Source: Nitrospira sp. (lineage in GTDB: Bacteria; Nitrospirota; Nitrospiria; Nitrospirales; Nitrospiraceae). From it: DNA of 64,000 nucleotides. The DNA lies in assembly GCA_024760545.1 (NCBI GenBank), contig CP060501.1, positions 2,083,501 through 2,147,500 of the forward strand, read 5' to 3'. Below, piece by piece: positions 37,131 through 46,183 of the stretch; position 1 is the stretch's first letter, and each line of letters begins with the position of its first letter. The notes beneath the pieces were generated by a model. The model was not told the origin of the DNA, searched no databases, and saw only the letters and a list, made by a program, of their open reading frames with translations. The translations under genes were made by a program, and so were the position numbers.

Positions 37131-38063
37131 TTATGAGCAGGAAGCCGGCTGGCCGAACAGAGCCGCCACAAACGCTTCGGCATTGAAGTCCTGCAGGTCC
37201 TCAGCTCCTTCTCCTACACCGATCAGGCGAAGGGGAAGCTTCAATTCGTCGGCAATCGCCACGACGATCCCACCTCGTGCAGTCCCGTCCAGCTTCGTCA
37301 GAACCAGCCCGGTGACGCCCACCGCATCATGGAACTGACGGGCTTGGGACAGCGCGTTCTGCCCGACGGTGGCATCCAACACCAACAACACTTCATGTGG
37401 GGCACCGGGCAATTCCTGGCCAATCACCCGTTTCACTTTCCGCAGTTCGTCCATAAGATTTGACTTCGTATGCAAGCGGCCGGCTGTATCGATCAACACC
37501 ACGTCCGCCTTCCTGGCTTTGGCCGCGACGATTCCATCGAACGCAACTGCCGCAGGATCGGCACCGTGGCGCTGGCGAATCACCTCCGCTCCGACCCGAT
37601 CACCCCACACTTGCAATTGTTCAATGGCGGCGGCCCGAAAGGTATCCCCGGCTACGAGCAGTGATCGACGCCCAGCCTGCGTCACCCGCTGTGCGATCTT
37701 GGCGATCGTAGTCGTTTTCCCGACACCATTCACCCCGACGACCAGAATGACAAACGGTCTAGGGCCTTCATTAATGAGCTGTTCCAGTGTCGTTCCCGAT
37801 ACCGTCTTCAATATGCCGTAAAGCGACCGGCTCAGGACATTCTGAAGCCCTTCCGAGGTTTTCGCCTCTGCCCCGCGTGTTTCCTCACTGACCTGCCGCA
37901 TCACGCGATCGACGACCCGAGCGCCCAGATCTGCAGTGAGGAGGGCCGCTTCAAGATCCTCAAGAAGCTCTTGGTCCGGCGCCCGTCCAAGAAAGCGATC
38001 CAGCGACTGCTGCACGATATGTCGTGTCTTGCCGAGTCCTTCGCTCAGTCGTTGAAACCATCC
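37131..38063 (-). CDS. ftsY: Signal recognition particle receptor FtsY
   Basis: 310 residues from ATG 38063, which has AAGGAT upstream. The four-helix N domain (residues about 1-90) leads into the SRP GTPase domain: the P-loop GVNGVGKTTTIAKIA, then DTFRAAA, DTAGR and TKLDGTARGG. It delivers nascent-chain complexes to the SecYEG translocon. The long acidic N-terminal A domain of E. coli FtsY is missing, as in many other bacteria. It begins five bases after the stop of ybeY and is the last gene of the phoH-ybeY-ftsY transcript. Confidence 0.96.
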   Translation of the reverse strand, partial: GWFQRLSEGLGKTRHIVQQSLDRFLGRAPDQELLEDLEAALLTADLGARVVDRVMRQVSEETRGAEAKTSEGLQNVLSRSLYGILKTVSGTTLEQLINEGPRPFVILVVGVNGVGKTTTIAKIAQRVTQAGRRSLLVAGDTFRAAAIEQLQVWGDRVGAEVIRQRHGADPAAVAFDGIVAAKARKADVVLIDTAGRLHTKSNLMDELRKVKRVIGQELPGAPHEVLLVLDATVGQNALSQARQFHDAVGVTGLVLTKLDGTARGGIVVAIADELKLPLRLIGVGEGAEDLQDFNAEAFVAALFGQPASCS

Positions 38064-38068
38064 CATTC

Positions 38069-38563
38069 TTAGCGATCCTTTGTGGGCCGTCCGGCACGAC
38101 CAGTTACGAGGCAAGGCACGGGAGCGATCATTCCAAGAACGGCTCGTTCGCGACGCGACATTCGCGCCGCTTCGCGCGCACTCCGTTCATGATCGTATCC
38201 GCAAAGATGAAGCACTCCATGTACCAAGAGCATGGCGAGCTCCTCATCGATCGATCGTCCGCCTTCTTTGGCTTGGCGAACCGCAGTCGGTAAAGAAATC
38301 ACGACATCGCCGAGCATGCCGCTCGCGGGGCGCACGCCTCCGGGCAAGACCGCCTCACGGGTAGAGAAAGCCAACACGTCCGTGGTTCGATCCTGCTTGC
38401 GATACTCACGATTCAATCGGCGTATGCGTACGTCCCCTACCAACTCTAGGCTCAACTCCGACTTCGGCTCGCCGACAGCCTTCAACACACGCTCGGCCAG
38501 ATGTACCAAGGAAGCGTGCCGCACGGCAAGTCGCGTGAGGCTCACGCGAAGATAGACACCCAT
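38069..38563 (-). CDS. ybeY: Endoribonuclease YbeY
   Basis: 164 residues. The metal-binding signature HGVLHLCGYDHE near the C-terminus and the RRLNREYRKQDRTTDVLAFS segment are diagnostic. YbeY is a zinc enzyme needed for 16S rRNA 3' end maturation and ribosome quality control. The start ATG at 38563 overlaps the phoH stop by one base (TGATG), with GGAAG upstream in the phoH 3' end; an in-frame TTG at 38566 is unlikely. Confidence 0.95.
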   Translation of the reverse strand: MGVYLRVSLTRLAVRHASLVHLAERVLKAVGEPKSELSLELVGDVRIRRLNREYRKQDRTTDVLAFSTREAVLPGGVRPASGMLGDVVISLPTAVRQAKEGGRSIDEELAMLLVHGVLHLCGYDHERSAREAARMSRRERAVLGMIAPVPCLVTGRAGRPTKDR

Positions 38564-39627
38564 CAATGAGAACTTCCGGGGAGGTCGCGAGATGACGGGC
38601 TGGTGGCCGGAGACTTGCGTGGGTTCGAGGGTTGACGCTGCGAAGCGGTACCCGGCTCGCGAGTCGATCGAGGATCACCACTCATTGACTGATGACGATC
38701 GTACGCCTTAATAATCTCTTGGACCAGTCGGTGTCTTACGACGTCTGTCTCATCGAAGTAGACGAAGGCGATCCCCTCAACATCGCGAAGTATCTCTTTA
38801 ACCTGAATGAGGCCCGAGACTCGGTCGGTCGGCAGATCCACCTGCGTGATATCCCCGGTCACCACCACTTTCGAATGGAAGCCCAGCCGGGTGAGGAACA
38901 TCTTCATCTGCTCAGCGGTTGCATTTTGCGCTTCATCCAGAATAACGAAGGAATCGTTCAGCGTTCTCCCACGCATGAAAGCCAGCGGCGCGATCTCAAT
39001 ATCCCCTCGCTCGATCAACCGGTTTGCCCGTTCCATGTCCATCATGTCGAACAGCGCGTCGTAGAGAGGCCGCAGATAGGGATTTACTTTTTCATAGATG
39101 TCGCCCGGCAGGAAGCCGAGTTTCTCCCCTGCCTCGACCGCAGGCCGGGCAAGAATGATCCGACTCACCTCCTTGTTCATCAAGGCACTGACTGCCATAG
39201 CCATGGCCAGATAGGTCTTGCCTGTTCCGGCCGGCCCGATGCCAATGACAATATCGTGCTGCTCGATCGCTTCGATGTAGACTTTTTGAGTCGGAGACTT
39301 GGGGCCGACGAAACGCTTTTTGGTCACAATCATCGCCGATTGGCCAAGCACGTCTCTGAGGGAAGCCTCGGGAGTTCGGCGCAATGCGCTGAGGGCGTGG
39401 GTGACATCTTCGGCTTGCAGAGTAATACCTTCGTTGGTCAGGGAGGCGAGTTCGAGGAGGATACGTTCTGCTTGACGGACAGCTTCAGGAAGGCCATCCA
39501 AAGTAAGTTCTTCGCCCCGTGCGGAAAGCCGTACACCCAGTTCGTCTTCAATTAGCTTGAGATGTCGGTCGTGATGACCGAACAGGACGGCGGTATTGGT
39601 GCCTTCTCGTAATTTGAGCTTACGCAC
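38563..39627 (-). CDS. PhoH-family ATPase
   Basis: 354 residues, GTG start at 39627 as the first of three coupled genes. An N-terminal KH-like region (residues about 1-100) is followed by the PhoH NTPase core: Walker A GPAGTGKTYLAMA near residue 140, Walker B FVILDEAQNAT and a VVTGDITQVDLP segment. PhoH proteins next to ybeY are common and act in RNA metabolism under stress. The C-terminal 40 residues are Ser/Pro rich and probably disordered. The GGAGGGAG upstream is about 15 bases away, long for a binding site, so the exact start is uncertain. Confidence 0.9.
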   Translation of the reverse strand: MRKLKLREGTNTAVLFGHHDRHLKLIEDELGVRLSARGEELTLDGLPEAVRQAERILLELASLTNEGITLQAEDVTHALSALRRTPEASLRDVLGQSAMIVTKKRFVGPKSPTQKVYIEAIEQHDIVIGIGPAGTGKTYLAMAMAVSALMNKEVSRIILARPAVEAGEKLGFLPGDIYEKVNPYLRPLYDALFDMMDMERANRLIERGDIEIAPLAFMRGRTLNDSFVILDEAQNATAEQMKMFLTRLGFHSKVVVTGDITQVDLPTDRVSGLIQVKEILRDVEGIAFVYFDETDVVRHRLVQEIIKAYDRHQSMSGDPRSTREPGTASQRQPSNPRKSPATSPSSRDLPGSSH

Positions 39628-39665
39628 GAGCGCGGGGTGGTCTCCCTCCCACTGTCATTGATGCG

Positions 39666-39695
39666 ATTGTAACAGACAGGAAAACACGGAGACAA
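39666..39695 (-). promoter_or_regulatory. Putative promoter of phoH-ybeY-ftsY
   Basis: On the minus strand, TTGTCT (39695-39690), an 18-base spacer and TACAAT (39671-39666). The -10 box matches five of six, the -35 box four. The start would be near 39659, about 30 bases before the phoH GTG. Confidence 0.45.
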
Positions 39696-39721
39696 GCAGA
39701 TGTACTATCTTTGATGAAACT

Positions 39722-40699
39722 TCAGGCTCCGGAACGGCTAGGAGGGGTTGGGGCAGTCAGGGTCAAGTCGAATTCCTGTGAGGCTAGCCCGCCCTGCCCG
39801 TCCTTTGCCACTACCTTGACGTGGAATGTGCCTTGTTGATCGGTTGGGATCTGCCATCCAATGTGACCTGACTCCGAGGCGATGGTCATCCCCGGCGGCG
39901 CCATTTCCAGATAATAGGTCAACTGATCGTTATCAGGATCCAACGCTTTCACCGCATAATCAAACCGTTCTTGACCGGTGGATGGAGGAGGAGTCGATAC
40001 GATCCGCGGAGCGCTGTTGCCGAGTACGAGGGGCCTGGATTTTAACGAATTGCCTGAACCTGCAGGATCAGAGGCCATCACTTCGACCGCAATCATATCG
40101 CGAGCGGCAAATCCGGTGGTATCCAGAAATGGTTCCTCCCCCTCTTTGATCACAGAGTTATTGCGGAACCATTTAAAGGTCAAGTCTACTCGATCATGGT
40201 CTGGATCATGCGCCTCAACCTGTGCTTCAAGTTTGTCGCCGGCACGAGCCATCTGGGGCGATAGCGAGACAGTCGTCACTTTCGGGGCCGTGTTCCCCAC
40301 CACCACGCTCTTCGTTCGATAAGGCTGACCTTTATTGGCACCGTCTGACGGAATAATTTCTACGAAAACCGTTTGGCCACGTCTCAACAATTCAGCCGGG
40401 AGTGTCGCGTTGGTTTGTCGAGAAACTTGGGCATTATCCACATACCATTGGTATTCGAATGAGACTGCTTCCCGTTCAGGATCCTGTCCATCAACCTGGA
40501 CCTCTACCGGTCCGGTCAGTGGAATGGGGTCATTCATGATCCTCGCAGAAGTGATCGCGGGTGGCAGATTTCCTTTGGCAGGAGCTGAACTAGTGACAGT
40601 GTTTGGAGGGGATTCGGTACAGGACACGTTGACGAATGCCGTACAGACACCCAGAGCGAAGAACCACGAATTGACAGGAGTTAAGTTGTACCTGCGCAC
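39722..40699 (-). CDS. Lipoprotein with Ig-like domains, beside the pilus genes
   Basis: About 325 residues from GTG 40699, with a GAG close upstream; an in-frame TTG at 40723 would add eight residues. A signal peptide ends in the lipobox-like FVNVSC, so the mature protein should be lipid-anchored. Three immunoglobulin-like beta sandwiches follow, each about 85-90 residues. Repeats of DPDxDxxxxxFxWF/YxV pattern are visible (DPEREAVSFEYQWYVDN, DPDHDRVDLTFKWFRNN, DPDNDQLTYYLEM), which mark the putative Ig or cadherin-like repeats. It lies 95 bases downstream of pilY1 and may be a surface partner of the pilus. Confidence 0.7.
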   Translation of the reverse strand: MRRYNLTPVNSWFFALGVCTAFVNVSCTESPPNTVTSSAPAKGNLPPAITSARIMNDPIPLTGPVEVQVDGQDPEREAVSFEYQWYVDNAQVSRQTNATLPAELLRRGQTVFVEIIPSDGANKGQPYRTKSVVVGNTAPKVTTVSLSPQMARAGDKLEAQVEAHDPDHDRVDLTFKWFRNNSVIKEGEEPFLDTTGFAARDMIAVEVMASDPAGSGNSLKSRPLVLGNSAPRIVSTPPPSTGQERFDYAVKALDPDNDQLTYYLEMAPPGMTIASESGHIGWQIPTDQQGTFHVKVVAKDGQGGLASQEFDLTLTAPTPPSRSGA

Positions 40700-40793
40700 A
40701 TTGCTCAAAGCTGTTTCTTCCAATCGCGTGATTCAGCTCATAGCACGAATGGTCCGTGCCATGAGCTGACCAAGATATTTCCCTGAAGTCATT

Positions 40794-43700
40794 TTAGTCA
40801 CGTTGATGTACCCAGTTCACATAGCGGCTGTAGTTGCCTTCGAGATTCGCGTCGCCTTGAGTGAACGCACCGGTAGACATTTGGATGTTAAAGCTACAAC
40901 CTTGGCCGCAGTGAATCGTTCCGCTTGAGGCAAGACCAGTTCCTAGCGACATCTTAGCATTCACGTTGGTATTGCCGCCGGATGTCGCCGTGCCAATAAC
41001 AGGAGCTGTCGACGCCGTTCCGGTCTTATAGAAGAGCGCGTACAAATAGCTTGCGCCATCCGACGCACAAAAGTCGTTCGTCGGGGCAAATGTTGGAAAG
41101 AATATCGACCCCGCTACCAAGGTCGGGTTGACCACGGAACGTTCGGCCGAATAGTTCGTTGTCACGAAAGTTGTTGGATTTGTGATGCTGATCGGCCCAG
41201 GCAAAGTAACACGCCAGCCATCCTTCGAGGCAACTAAGCCCATCATTGACGTCGTTCCGGTGCCGTTGAAGGTCGTGACGCCTGTATTGGTCGGATCTGT
41301 CACCTCATTCGTGCTCCCGCTGCAGACAATACAAATAACAGCCTTGGTGACATCCACGAGATCATCATCCAGACAACTCACTGTGGAAGTCTCGGTACAG
41401 GTGGCGCTCAACACAGAATCCTTGATTCCGAAAAGGCGCTGAAGGGTGTTGTCGACCTTGTCCGCATTACTGAAATACCGACCAGTTCCAAAAAATACCC
41501 ACATCTTGTCGGTATCGTCCAGGGTTACGGCCGGAGCCGACGCAGAGGGTCCGACCTCCACGGTCGTCCCAAGAGTGGTATCGTAGAACGTGTCGATCAC
41601 TTCCGTCGGAGTTCGGTTGACTCCATTGGCTATGCCCCATGTCGTTGGACTGCAAGGCGCAGCGCTACATCCCATAGTGAGACGATGGAGTTTGCCTCGC
41701 CATGGGAGGGCTCCGTCGTTGGCGGTCCGCATCATGTACGCCACATCTGTCCTCCAGTCGGAATCCTTATCGACCGTAACTATATGACCTAAGAACGATT
41801 GCCACGCGCCGACCGGCATGGTCGTCAAACTCCCGCCTGCGGCTACCTTAGGCCCTTTCTTCAGGTCTACAGTATAAAGCTTGGAAGTCTGTGGCGAAGC
41901 GGCAGTAAGATCCGCCTGATACCCGTTCGGTCCAGACCCAAATAGGACATACCACTTTTCATTGGTCGGATTGATAGGACTGTCGGTCTTCGGGTTCATG
42001 CGAGCAACCGCTGGATAACTTGTGGTCAGCCCAAGTCCACTGTCCGTAAATACCCAAAGCACCTTGGGGTCGACTTCAGGGTTGGTTACATCCAAAGCGA
42101 AGTATGCACTGTAGAATGTGCGCGGTACGCCTCCAATCGTGACCGTCATCGGTGGCGCTCCCGAGCCTGCGGCGCAGTTCCCACAGCTGCCACCCATCCG
42201 GAATCCTCCGATCAACACGGTTCCCCAACCACCCGGGTGATCAGCATCCGGCGTAAAGATTCTCGCTTCAGTAATCGTCGGCTTGAGATCGACGTAGTAC
42301 ACGTGCGTGTAATCCGTCCTGGCAAGCCACTGGAGATGAGGCAACAATTCCTGGGGAATGTAGGCCCAGAGCTCCGATCCAAGACTTAAGCCACTGGAAT
42401 TGTCTGTTGGATTCTTCGTGTACCAGCCATGCTCCGTCACGGCCGCTGTCGTGGGATCATCACCCTTGTGGTAGTAGCCTCCGTTGAATGCGTGGAGCAT
42501 CCCGTCATTCGCGCCGACATAGACCACCTGACGTCGGGTTCGATATTTTGCGTAAAAGGCTGTATAGGTAGGATCCCCAAAGGCCAAATCGTAGCGTGCC
42601 TTGGGGGCACCCACCACCGTCGGGGTTGAGTGAATCGGATCACCCAACTTCCAGACCTTGAAGTTTCCGCTTCCAACCGGAACCTCGAGCATCCTGGTTC
42701 TCAATCCCGCAATCTCATCGCCGCGAATGAAGTTAATCAAATTCGTAGCGTTGGTGCTACCGGCGCAGGTATCGGCTGCGTATCTCAAATAGCCCCGAAG
42801 CGCCACACAGTTAGCCGTACTGAAATCGATCTGTTCTGTGGGGTCGACAATCCCATCGTTATTAGTGTCTACCCACGTAATCACCTTGCGTGAGGCCGAG
42901 GCCGTGTTCGCAAGTTCTTTGCCCGCCTCCCAAATGGGCTTGATCGACTTGAGATCGCCGGTGACCGTGGGTGTCGCACTGTCGGCTACTCCGTCAGCCG
43001 GACTCGTATCGGCGTACTTGTCGACGAGTACTTTCTGATACGTTGGACTTGCGGGATTATTGTCGTAGCGCGTCGTGACGATTAGATCCGCATCGTAGGT
43101 CAACACGCCGTCCTGGTTTGTATCCTCTCTGAAATTACCGAAACCATCTACAAAGAGGGCGTGCGCGTACCCTGTCCACTTGACATTCGCGCCGCCCTGA
43201 CCGACGTCACTCGTGTAGAAATAGGCCTGATAGATCGATCCTTCACCGGTGGCGGAAGTCGCAAGCACCGAAATGGATGTGCCTGATGCACTTTTCCTCA
43301 GAATCGCGGTAATGGTCGCCATCAGTCGATCCTGCAAGTCATCGACATTGGATGACTCAAAATAGTTGTCCGGAATTCCATCCGTGCCTGGGGCACCCGT
43401 GGAATTGATGACCTTATCCCATTCCGAAACGAGATCTGGAAGATTATTGTTATTGGTATCCTCAAAGCCTCCGAGTCTCGCCGTGTGCATGAGAATCTCT
43501 CGGCCCGCGATGTTTCCGAAGGCAAAAAATGTGTAGACGGTGACATTCTGCAAGCCTGGCAGGCAGTGGCCGGTCACGCTTAAGACGGAAATGAGGCCAT
43601 CGGCAGACCCATTACAAGGCCGGAGATCATTCGTATGAGCCCAAAAGGCCACATCATCCAAGTAATGGTTTCCACTGTCATCATAATCTGTTTTATGCTC

Positions 43701-45131
43701 GCCGAGCAGAGTGGCCGTGGGAGTTGCACTATTGGTATTACAAGTCCCGTTCGGCGCATGAATCGTCGCGTTGCTTCCAGTACAATGGAGGCCGTGTTGT
43801 CCGTGAGCATAGTCCCGCAATCCGGCCGGAATATTGGTGTCCTGCGTTGGCGCTCCGTCCGTGACGAGGATAACGAAAGTTTTACAACATGCGACTTGTG
43901 TAGAAGTTGTTGCCCAGGCCGGCGTGTGGTTGCTGCCGAAAAAGTAAGGATCCCGGCCGCACCCATTCGTAATGTAGCCGGCCGGGCACGCTTCTGTGCC
44001 AGTCAGAACCGAGATTTCTGAACCCCCAATCGAACCCACTCCTGTCCCCTGGAACGCGACGCCGTTCGAATTGCCTCCCGCATAGGCAATCGGATATACA
44101 TACGATCCGGCCAAGTATGTAGAGTTGATCTGTGCAACATAGCGGGTCGTTTCATAGAGCGATTCTGAAAGAGGTGTCCAGGTCGAGGGAAATGATTCCT
44201 GGACCGCGTCGATCATGGCAGCTGTATTCGTATTAAACGTCTCCACGCCTGATCCGGAAAAGTCGATCGATTGGCGGGACCCAACACCGACCAACATGCG
44301 GGCGCCATCCCCAGCCGGTTTGAATTCAAAGAGCCCGAATCGTGCTTGGGCCCCAATCTGTTGGATGGTACCGGTCGGCTCGGCGCTATAGCCGATCTTG
44401 AGTTCGTATTTTCGCTGGCTGAAGCCATCTCCGCAGTTGCCATCAAAATTATTGTCGTTATCTACGCAGAAATAGGCGGCGTCGGTGCCGATATAGATAG
44501 TGTTTGGATTACTCCCTCTGTCAGCCGAAGGAATCCTTCCAAGATAGGTGTTGGGGCCGGCGCCGGCATTGTAGCTCACTGCGGCAAGCTCCGTATTGAT
44601 TCCGGAAGCCTGTGCTCTGACCGTCTTTAGTGCGGGAGTGCCGTTCGTAGGGCAGGTTCCATCAGCCGCACGAGCGACGAAACAATCTCCCCCAATCATC
44701 GCCTTCTTCAGAGCATCGAACCGCCGAAACGTCGCCCAGTTTAAAAAGTTTCCATCCCATTCCGTGTTACTACACGCTGTTGCCAGCGTTGCCTTGACAG
44801 TCGCAGGTTCGAAGCGCGCATCAGCGCCGGTATCGTAGGTATAGCAACGAAGAGAATCGAAGTAGCCTGACCAGTTGGTCGTGTTCGTGAATGCCAGATC
44901 GGCTGCGTCGATACAGTCCCCATCATCATTGCGGTCACAGCCGAGCCCACTCATACTGCCGGAGTTGTCCAGCACCAAAATGATGTTGGGTGCGACCTGG
45001 TCGCTGACGAACGGTGGCACGGCGAAGTATTGATCCATCGTTTGGGCTTGGCTGAAGTCGGTCCCTGCAAGACATCCCACTAACACGAACATCCTGATGG
45101 TCCCACGAAGTGCAATATCCCCGCGTTTCAT
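40794..45131 (-). CDS. pilY1: PilY1-like type IV pilus tip adhesin / biogenesis factor
   Basis: 1445 residues from ATG 45131, which has GGAGGG upstream; the ORF upstream of it is only four codons. After a signal peptide comes a von Willebrand A-type MIDAS (D55-x-S57-x-S59, in VLDNSGSM) near residue 55. The C-terminal half is a beta-propeller of the PilC/PilY1 type, with WVFTDSGLGLTTSYPAVA and GKLHRLTMG segments. Several D-x-N-x-D-G loops are present (near residues 66, 668 and 754, with a looser DTNNNN loop near 556), which are EF-hand-like calcium sites as known in PilY1. It acts at the pilus tip, controlling extension, adhesion and twitching. The four minor pilin genes and one unknown gene lie upstream in the same direction. 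Confidence 0.92.
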   Translation of the reverse strand: MKRGDIALRGTIRMFVLVGCLAGTDFSQAQTMDQYFAVPPFVSDQVAPNIILVLDNSGSMSGLGCDRNDDGDCIDAADLAFTNTTNWSGYFDSLRCYTYDTGADARFEPATVKATLATACSNTEWDGNFLNWATFRRFDALKKAMIGGDCFVARAADGTCPTNGTPALKTVRAQASGINTELAAVSYNAGAGPNTYLGRIPSADRGSNPNTIYIGTDAAYFCVDNDNNFDGNCGDGFSQRKYELKIGYSAEPTGTIQQIGAQARFGLFEFKPAGDGARMLVGVGSRQSIDFSGSGVETFNTNTAAMIDAVQESFPSTWTPLSESLYETTRYVAQINSTYLAGSYVYPIAYAGGNSNGVAFQGTGVGSIGGSEISVLTGTEACPAGYITNGCGRDPYFFGSNHTPAWATTSTQVACCKTFVILVTDGAPTQDTNIPAGLRDYAHGQHGLHCTGSNATIHAPNGTCNTNSATPTATLLGEHKTDYDDSGNHYLDDVAFWAHTNDLRPCNGSADGLISVLSVTGHCLPGLQNVTVYTFFAFGNIAGREILMHTARLGGFEDTNNNNLPDLVSEWDKVINSTGAPGTDGIPDNYFESSNVDDLQDRLMATITAILRKSASGTSISVLATSATGEGSIYQAYFYTSDVGQGGANVKWTGYAHALFVDGFGNFREDTNQDGVLTYDADLIVTTRYDNNPASPTYQKVLVDKYADTSPADGVADSATPTVTGDLKSIKPIWEAGKELANTASASRKVITWVDTNNDGIVDPTEQIDFSTANCVALRGYLRYAADTCAGSTNATNLINFIRGDEIAGLRTRMLEVPVGSGNFKVWKLGDPIHSTPTVVGAPKARYDLAFGDPTYTAFYAKYRTRRQVVYVGANDGMLHAFNGGYYHKGDDPTTAAVTEHGWYTKNPTDNSSGLSLGSELWAYIPQELLPHLQWLARTDYTHVYYVDLKPTITEARIFTPDADHPGGWGTVLIGGFRMGGSCGNCAAGSGAPPMTVTIGGVPRTFYSAYFALDVTNPEVDPKVLWVFTDSGLGLTTSYPAVARMNPKTDSPINPTNEKWYVLFGSGPNGYQADLTAASPQTSKLYTVDLKKGPKVAAGGSLTTMPVGAWQSFLGHIVTVDKDSDWRTDVAYMMRTANDGALPWRGKLHRLTMGCSAAPCSPTTWGIANGVNRTPTEVIDTFYDTTLGTTVEVGPSASAPAVTLDDTDKMWVFFGTGRYFSNADKVDNTLQRLFGIKDSVLSATCTETSTVSCLDDDLVDVTKAVICIVCSGSTNEVTDPTNTGVTTFNGTGTTSMMGLVASKDGWRVTLPGPISITNPTTFVTTNYSAERSVVNPTLVAGSIFFPTFAPTNDFCASDGASYLYALFYKTGTASTAPVIGTATSGGNTNVNAKMSLGTGLASSGTIHCGQGCSFNIQMSTGAFTQGDANLEGNYSRYVNWVHQRD

Positions 45132-45182
45132 GGCACCCTCCATTGTCTCTCTTTCGGCGTACTGACTCGCATTGATCGCTGC

Positions 45183-45533
45183 TTACCGCGGCAAAAACAG
45201 TAACATCCAGTCGATCTTGTCTGTGGTCCCTTTTTGAATGCGGTATTTCACATTGATATCCACTCTAATGCTGGTTGGCACCAATGGATCGCCATGTCGA
45301 TCAACGAGCACCGCCTCCGGTACGAGGCTGAAGGTTCGCCCGTCAATTTGAAATGTTGTCTCATAGACTGCGGTGATTGTTCCCTTGGGATAACTGTCCA
45401 TAGCGGCAGGAAGCGGCTCATCGGCACGACCTATTTGGGGTTCTCCCGTACTGGCGAAAACAATGACCGAACAAAGGATTATCAGGTTGGGAAAGTTTAG
45501 CGATGAGTGACTACCCTGACTTTTGAGATTCAT
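45183..45533 (-). CDS. Small secreted protein between pilX and pilY1
   Basis: 116 residues with a signal peptide (hydrophobic core at about residues 15-28, cleavage after RADE or nearby). The mature part is about 80 residues and beta-rich, with a DG repeat (VLVDRHGDPLVP). I do not recognise a family, although PilY1-linked small proteins exist in other pilus clusters. It is 51 bases upstream of pilY1 and 30 bases after pilX, so it shares their transcript. Its place suggests a pilus accessory role, not shown by sequence. Confidence 0.7.
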   Translation of the reverse strand: MNLKSQGSHSSLNFPNLIILCSVIVFASTGEPQIGRADEPLPAAMDSYPKGTITAVYETTFQIDGRTFSLVPEAVLVDRHGDPLVPTSIRVDINVKYRIQKGTTDKIDWMLLFLPR

Positions 45534-45563
45534 AGTGATGCCAGGCCTCCCATCCGTCTCGTC

Positions 45564-46181
45564 TTAACCGTTGGTCGCTCGTTTCACGCAACCTTCCCCT
45601 GTGGTATTAAGACAATCAAACGTCACAATCACCCGACTGGTGGCCCCGGTCGCTGCATTGGCCGCCACACAGTCCACTCGATAGAACTGATCATAGGTTG
45701 GCTTGTCTGGATCAGCAAAATCACTGCCGGTTCGTCGCTTCGAATAAAGGAAATCAATGTCCCCATTGACGATGTACCCATTCACATTCATGGTTAGATT
45801 GGGCGCGTTTCCCGTTCCAACCGCAATGTCGGAATGATTCCGTAGCGTACCGTTGATTTCCTGAGTGAACACCCCTTGATTGAGAGCCGGGACCGGTCCC
45901 TGAGGTGCAATGAGTACAGCTGCCTGACCGGTCATTTGAGGATCTTCGATCGTCAATCGAATCGCTCGAACAGCCGTCCCCACACATGCCTCGGCAGCGT
46001 CCGTTCCCTCTTCAACCATACGGACTGCTCCCGCCATTGAGTTTTCCATGCCCGTCATCGTCAGCGCTGCAACGCCGAGGGCGCCGATGATCAACATCAG
46101 CAGCATTACCGTCATGAATGCCGTGCCACGCTCATTGCTGAGCGGCCAGACTTCACTCGGAACCACACGAGAAATCCTCAT
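45564..46181 (-). CDS. pilX: PilX-like minor pilin
   Basis: 205 residues from ATG 46181, two bases after the pilW stop with AAAGG upstream; the ORF extends further upstream only as an artefact. A pre-pilin leader ends in ERG, followed by TAFMTVMLLMLIIGALGVAAL, the hydrophobic N-terminal helix of PilX. The usual +5 glutamate is absent, as in PilX/GspK. Two cysteine pairs occur further on (AEACVG, VDCVA/FDCLN/EGCVK), probably forming disulfides. It is one of the initiating minor pilins. Confidence 0.85.
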   Translation of the reverse strand: MRISRVVPSEVWPLSNERGTAFMTVMLLMLIIGALGVAALTMTGMENSMAGAVRMVEEGTDAAEACVGTAVRAIRLTIEDPQMTGQAAVLIAPQGPVPALNQGVFTQEINGTLRNHSDIAVGTGNAPNLTMNVNGYIVNGDIDFLYSKRRTGSDFADPDKPTYDQFYRVDCVAANAATGATSRVIVTFDCLNTTGEGCVKRATNG

Positions 46182-46183
46182 AG

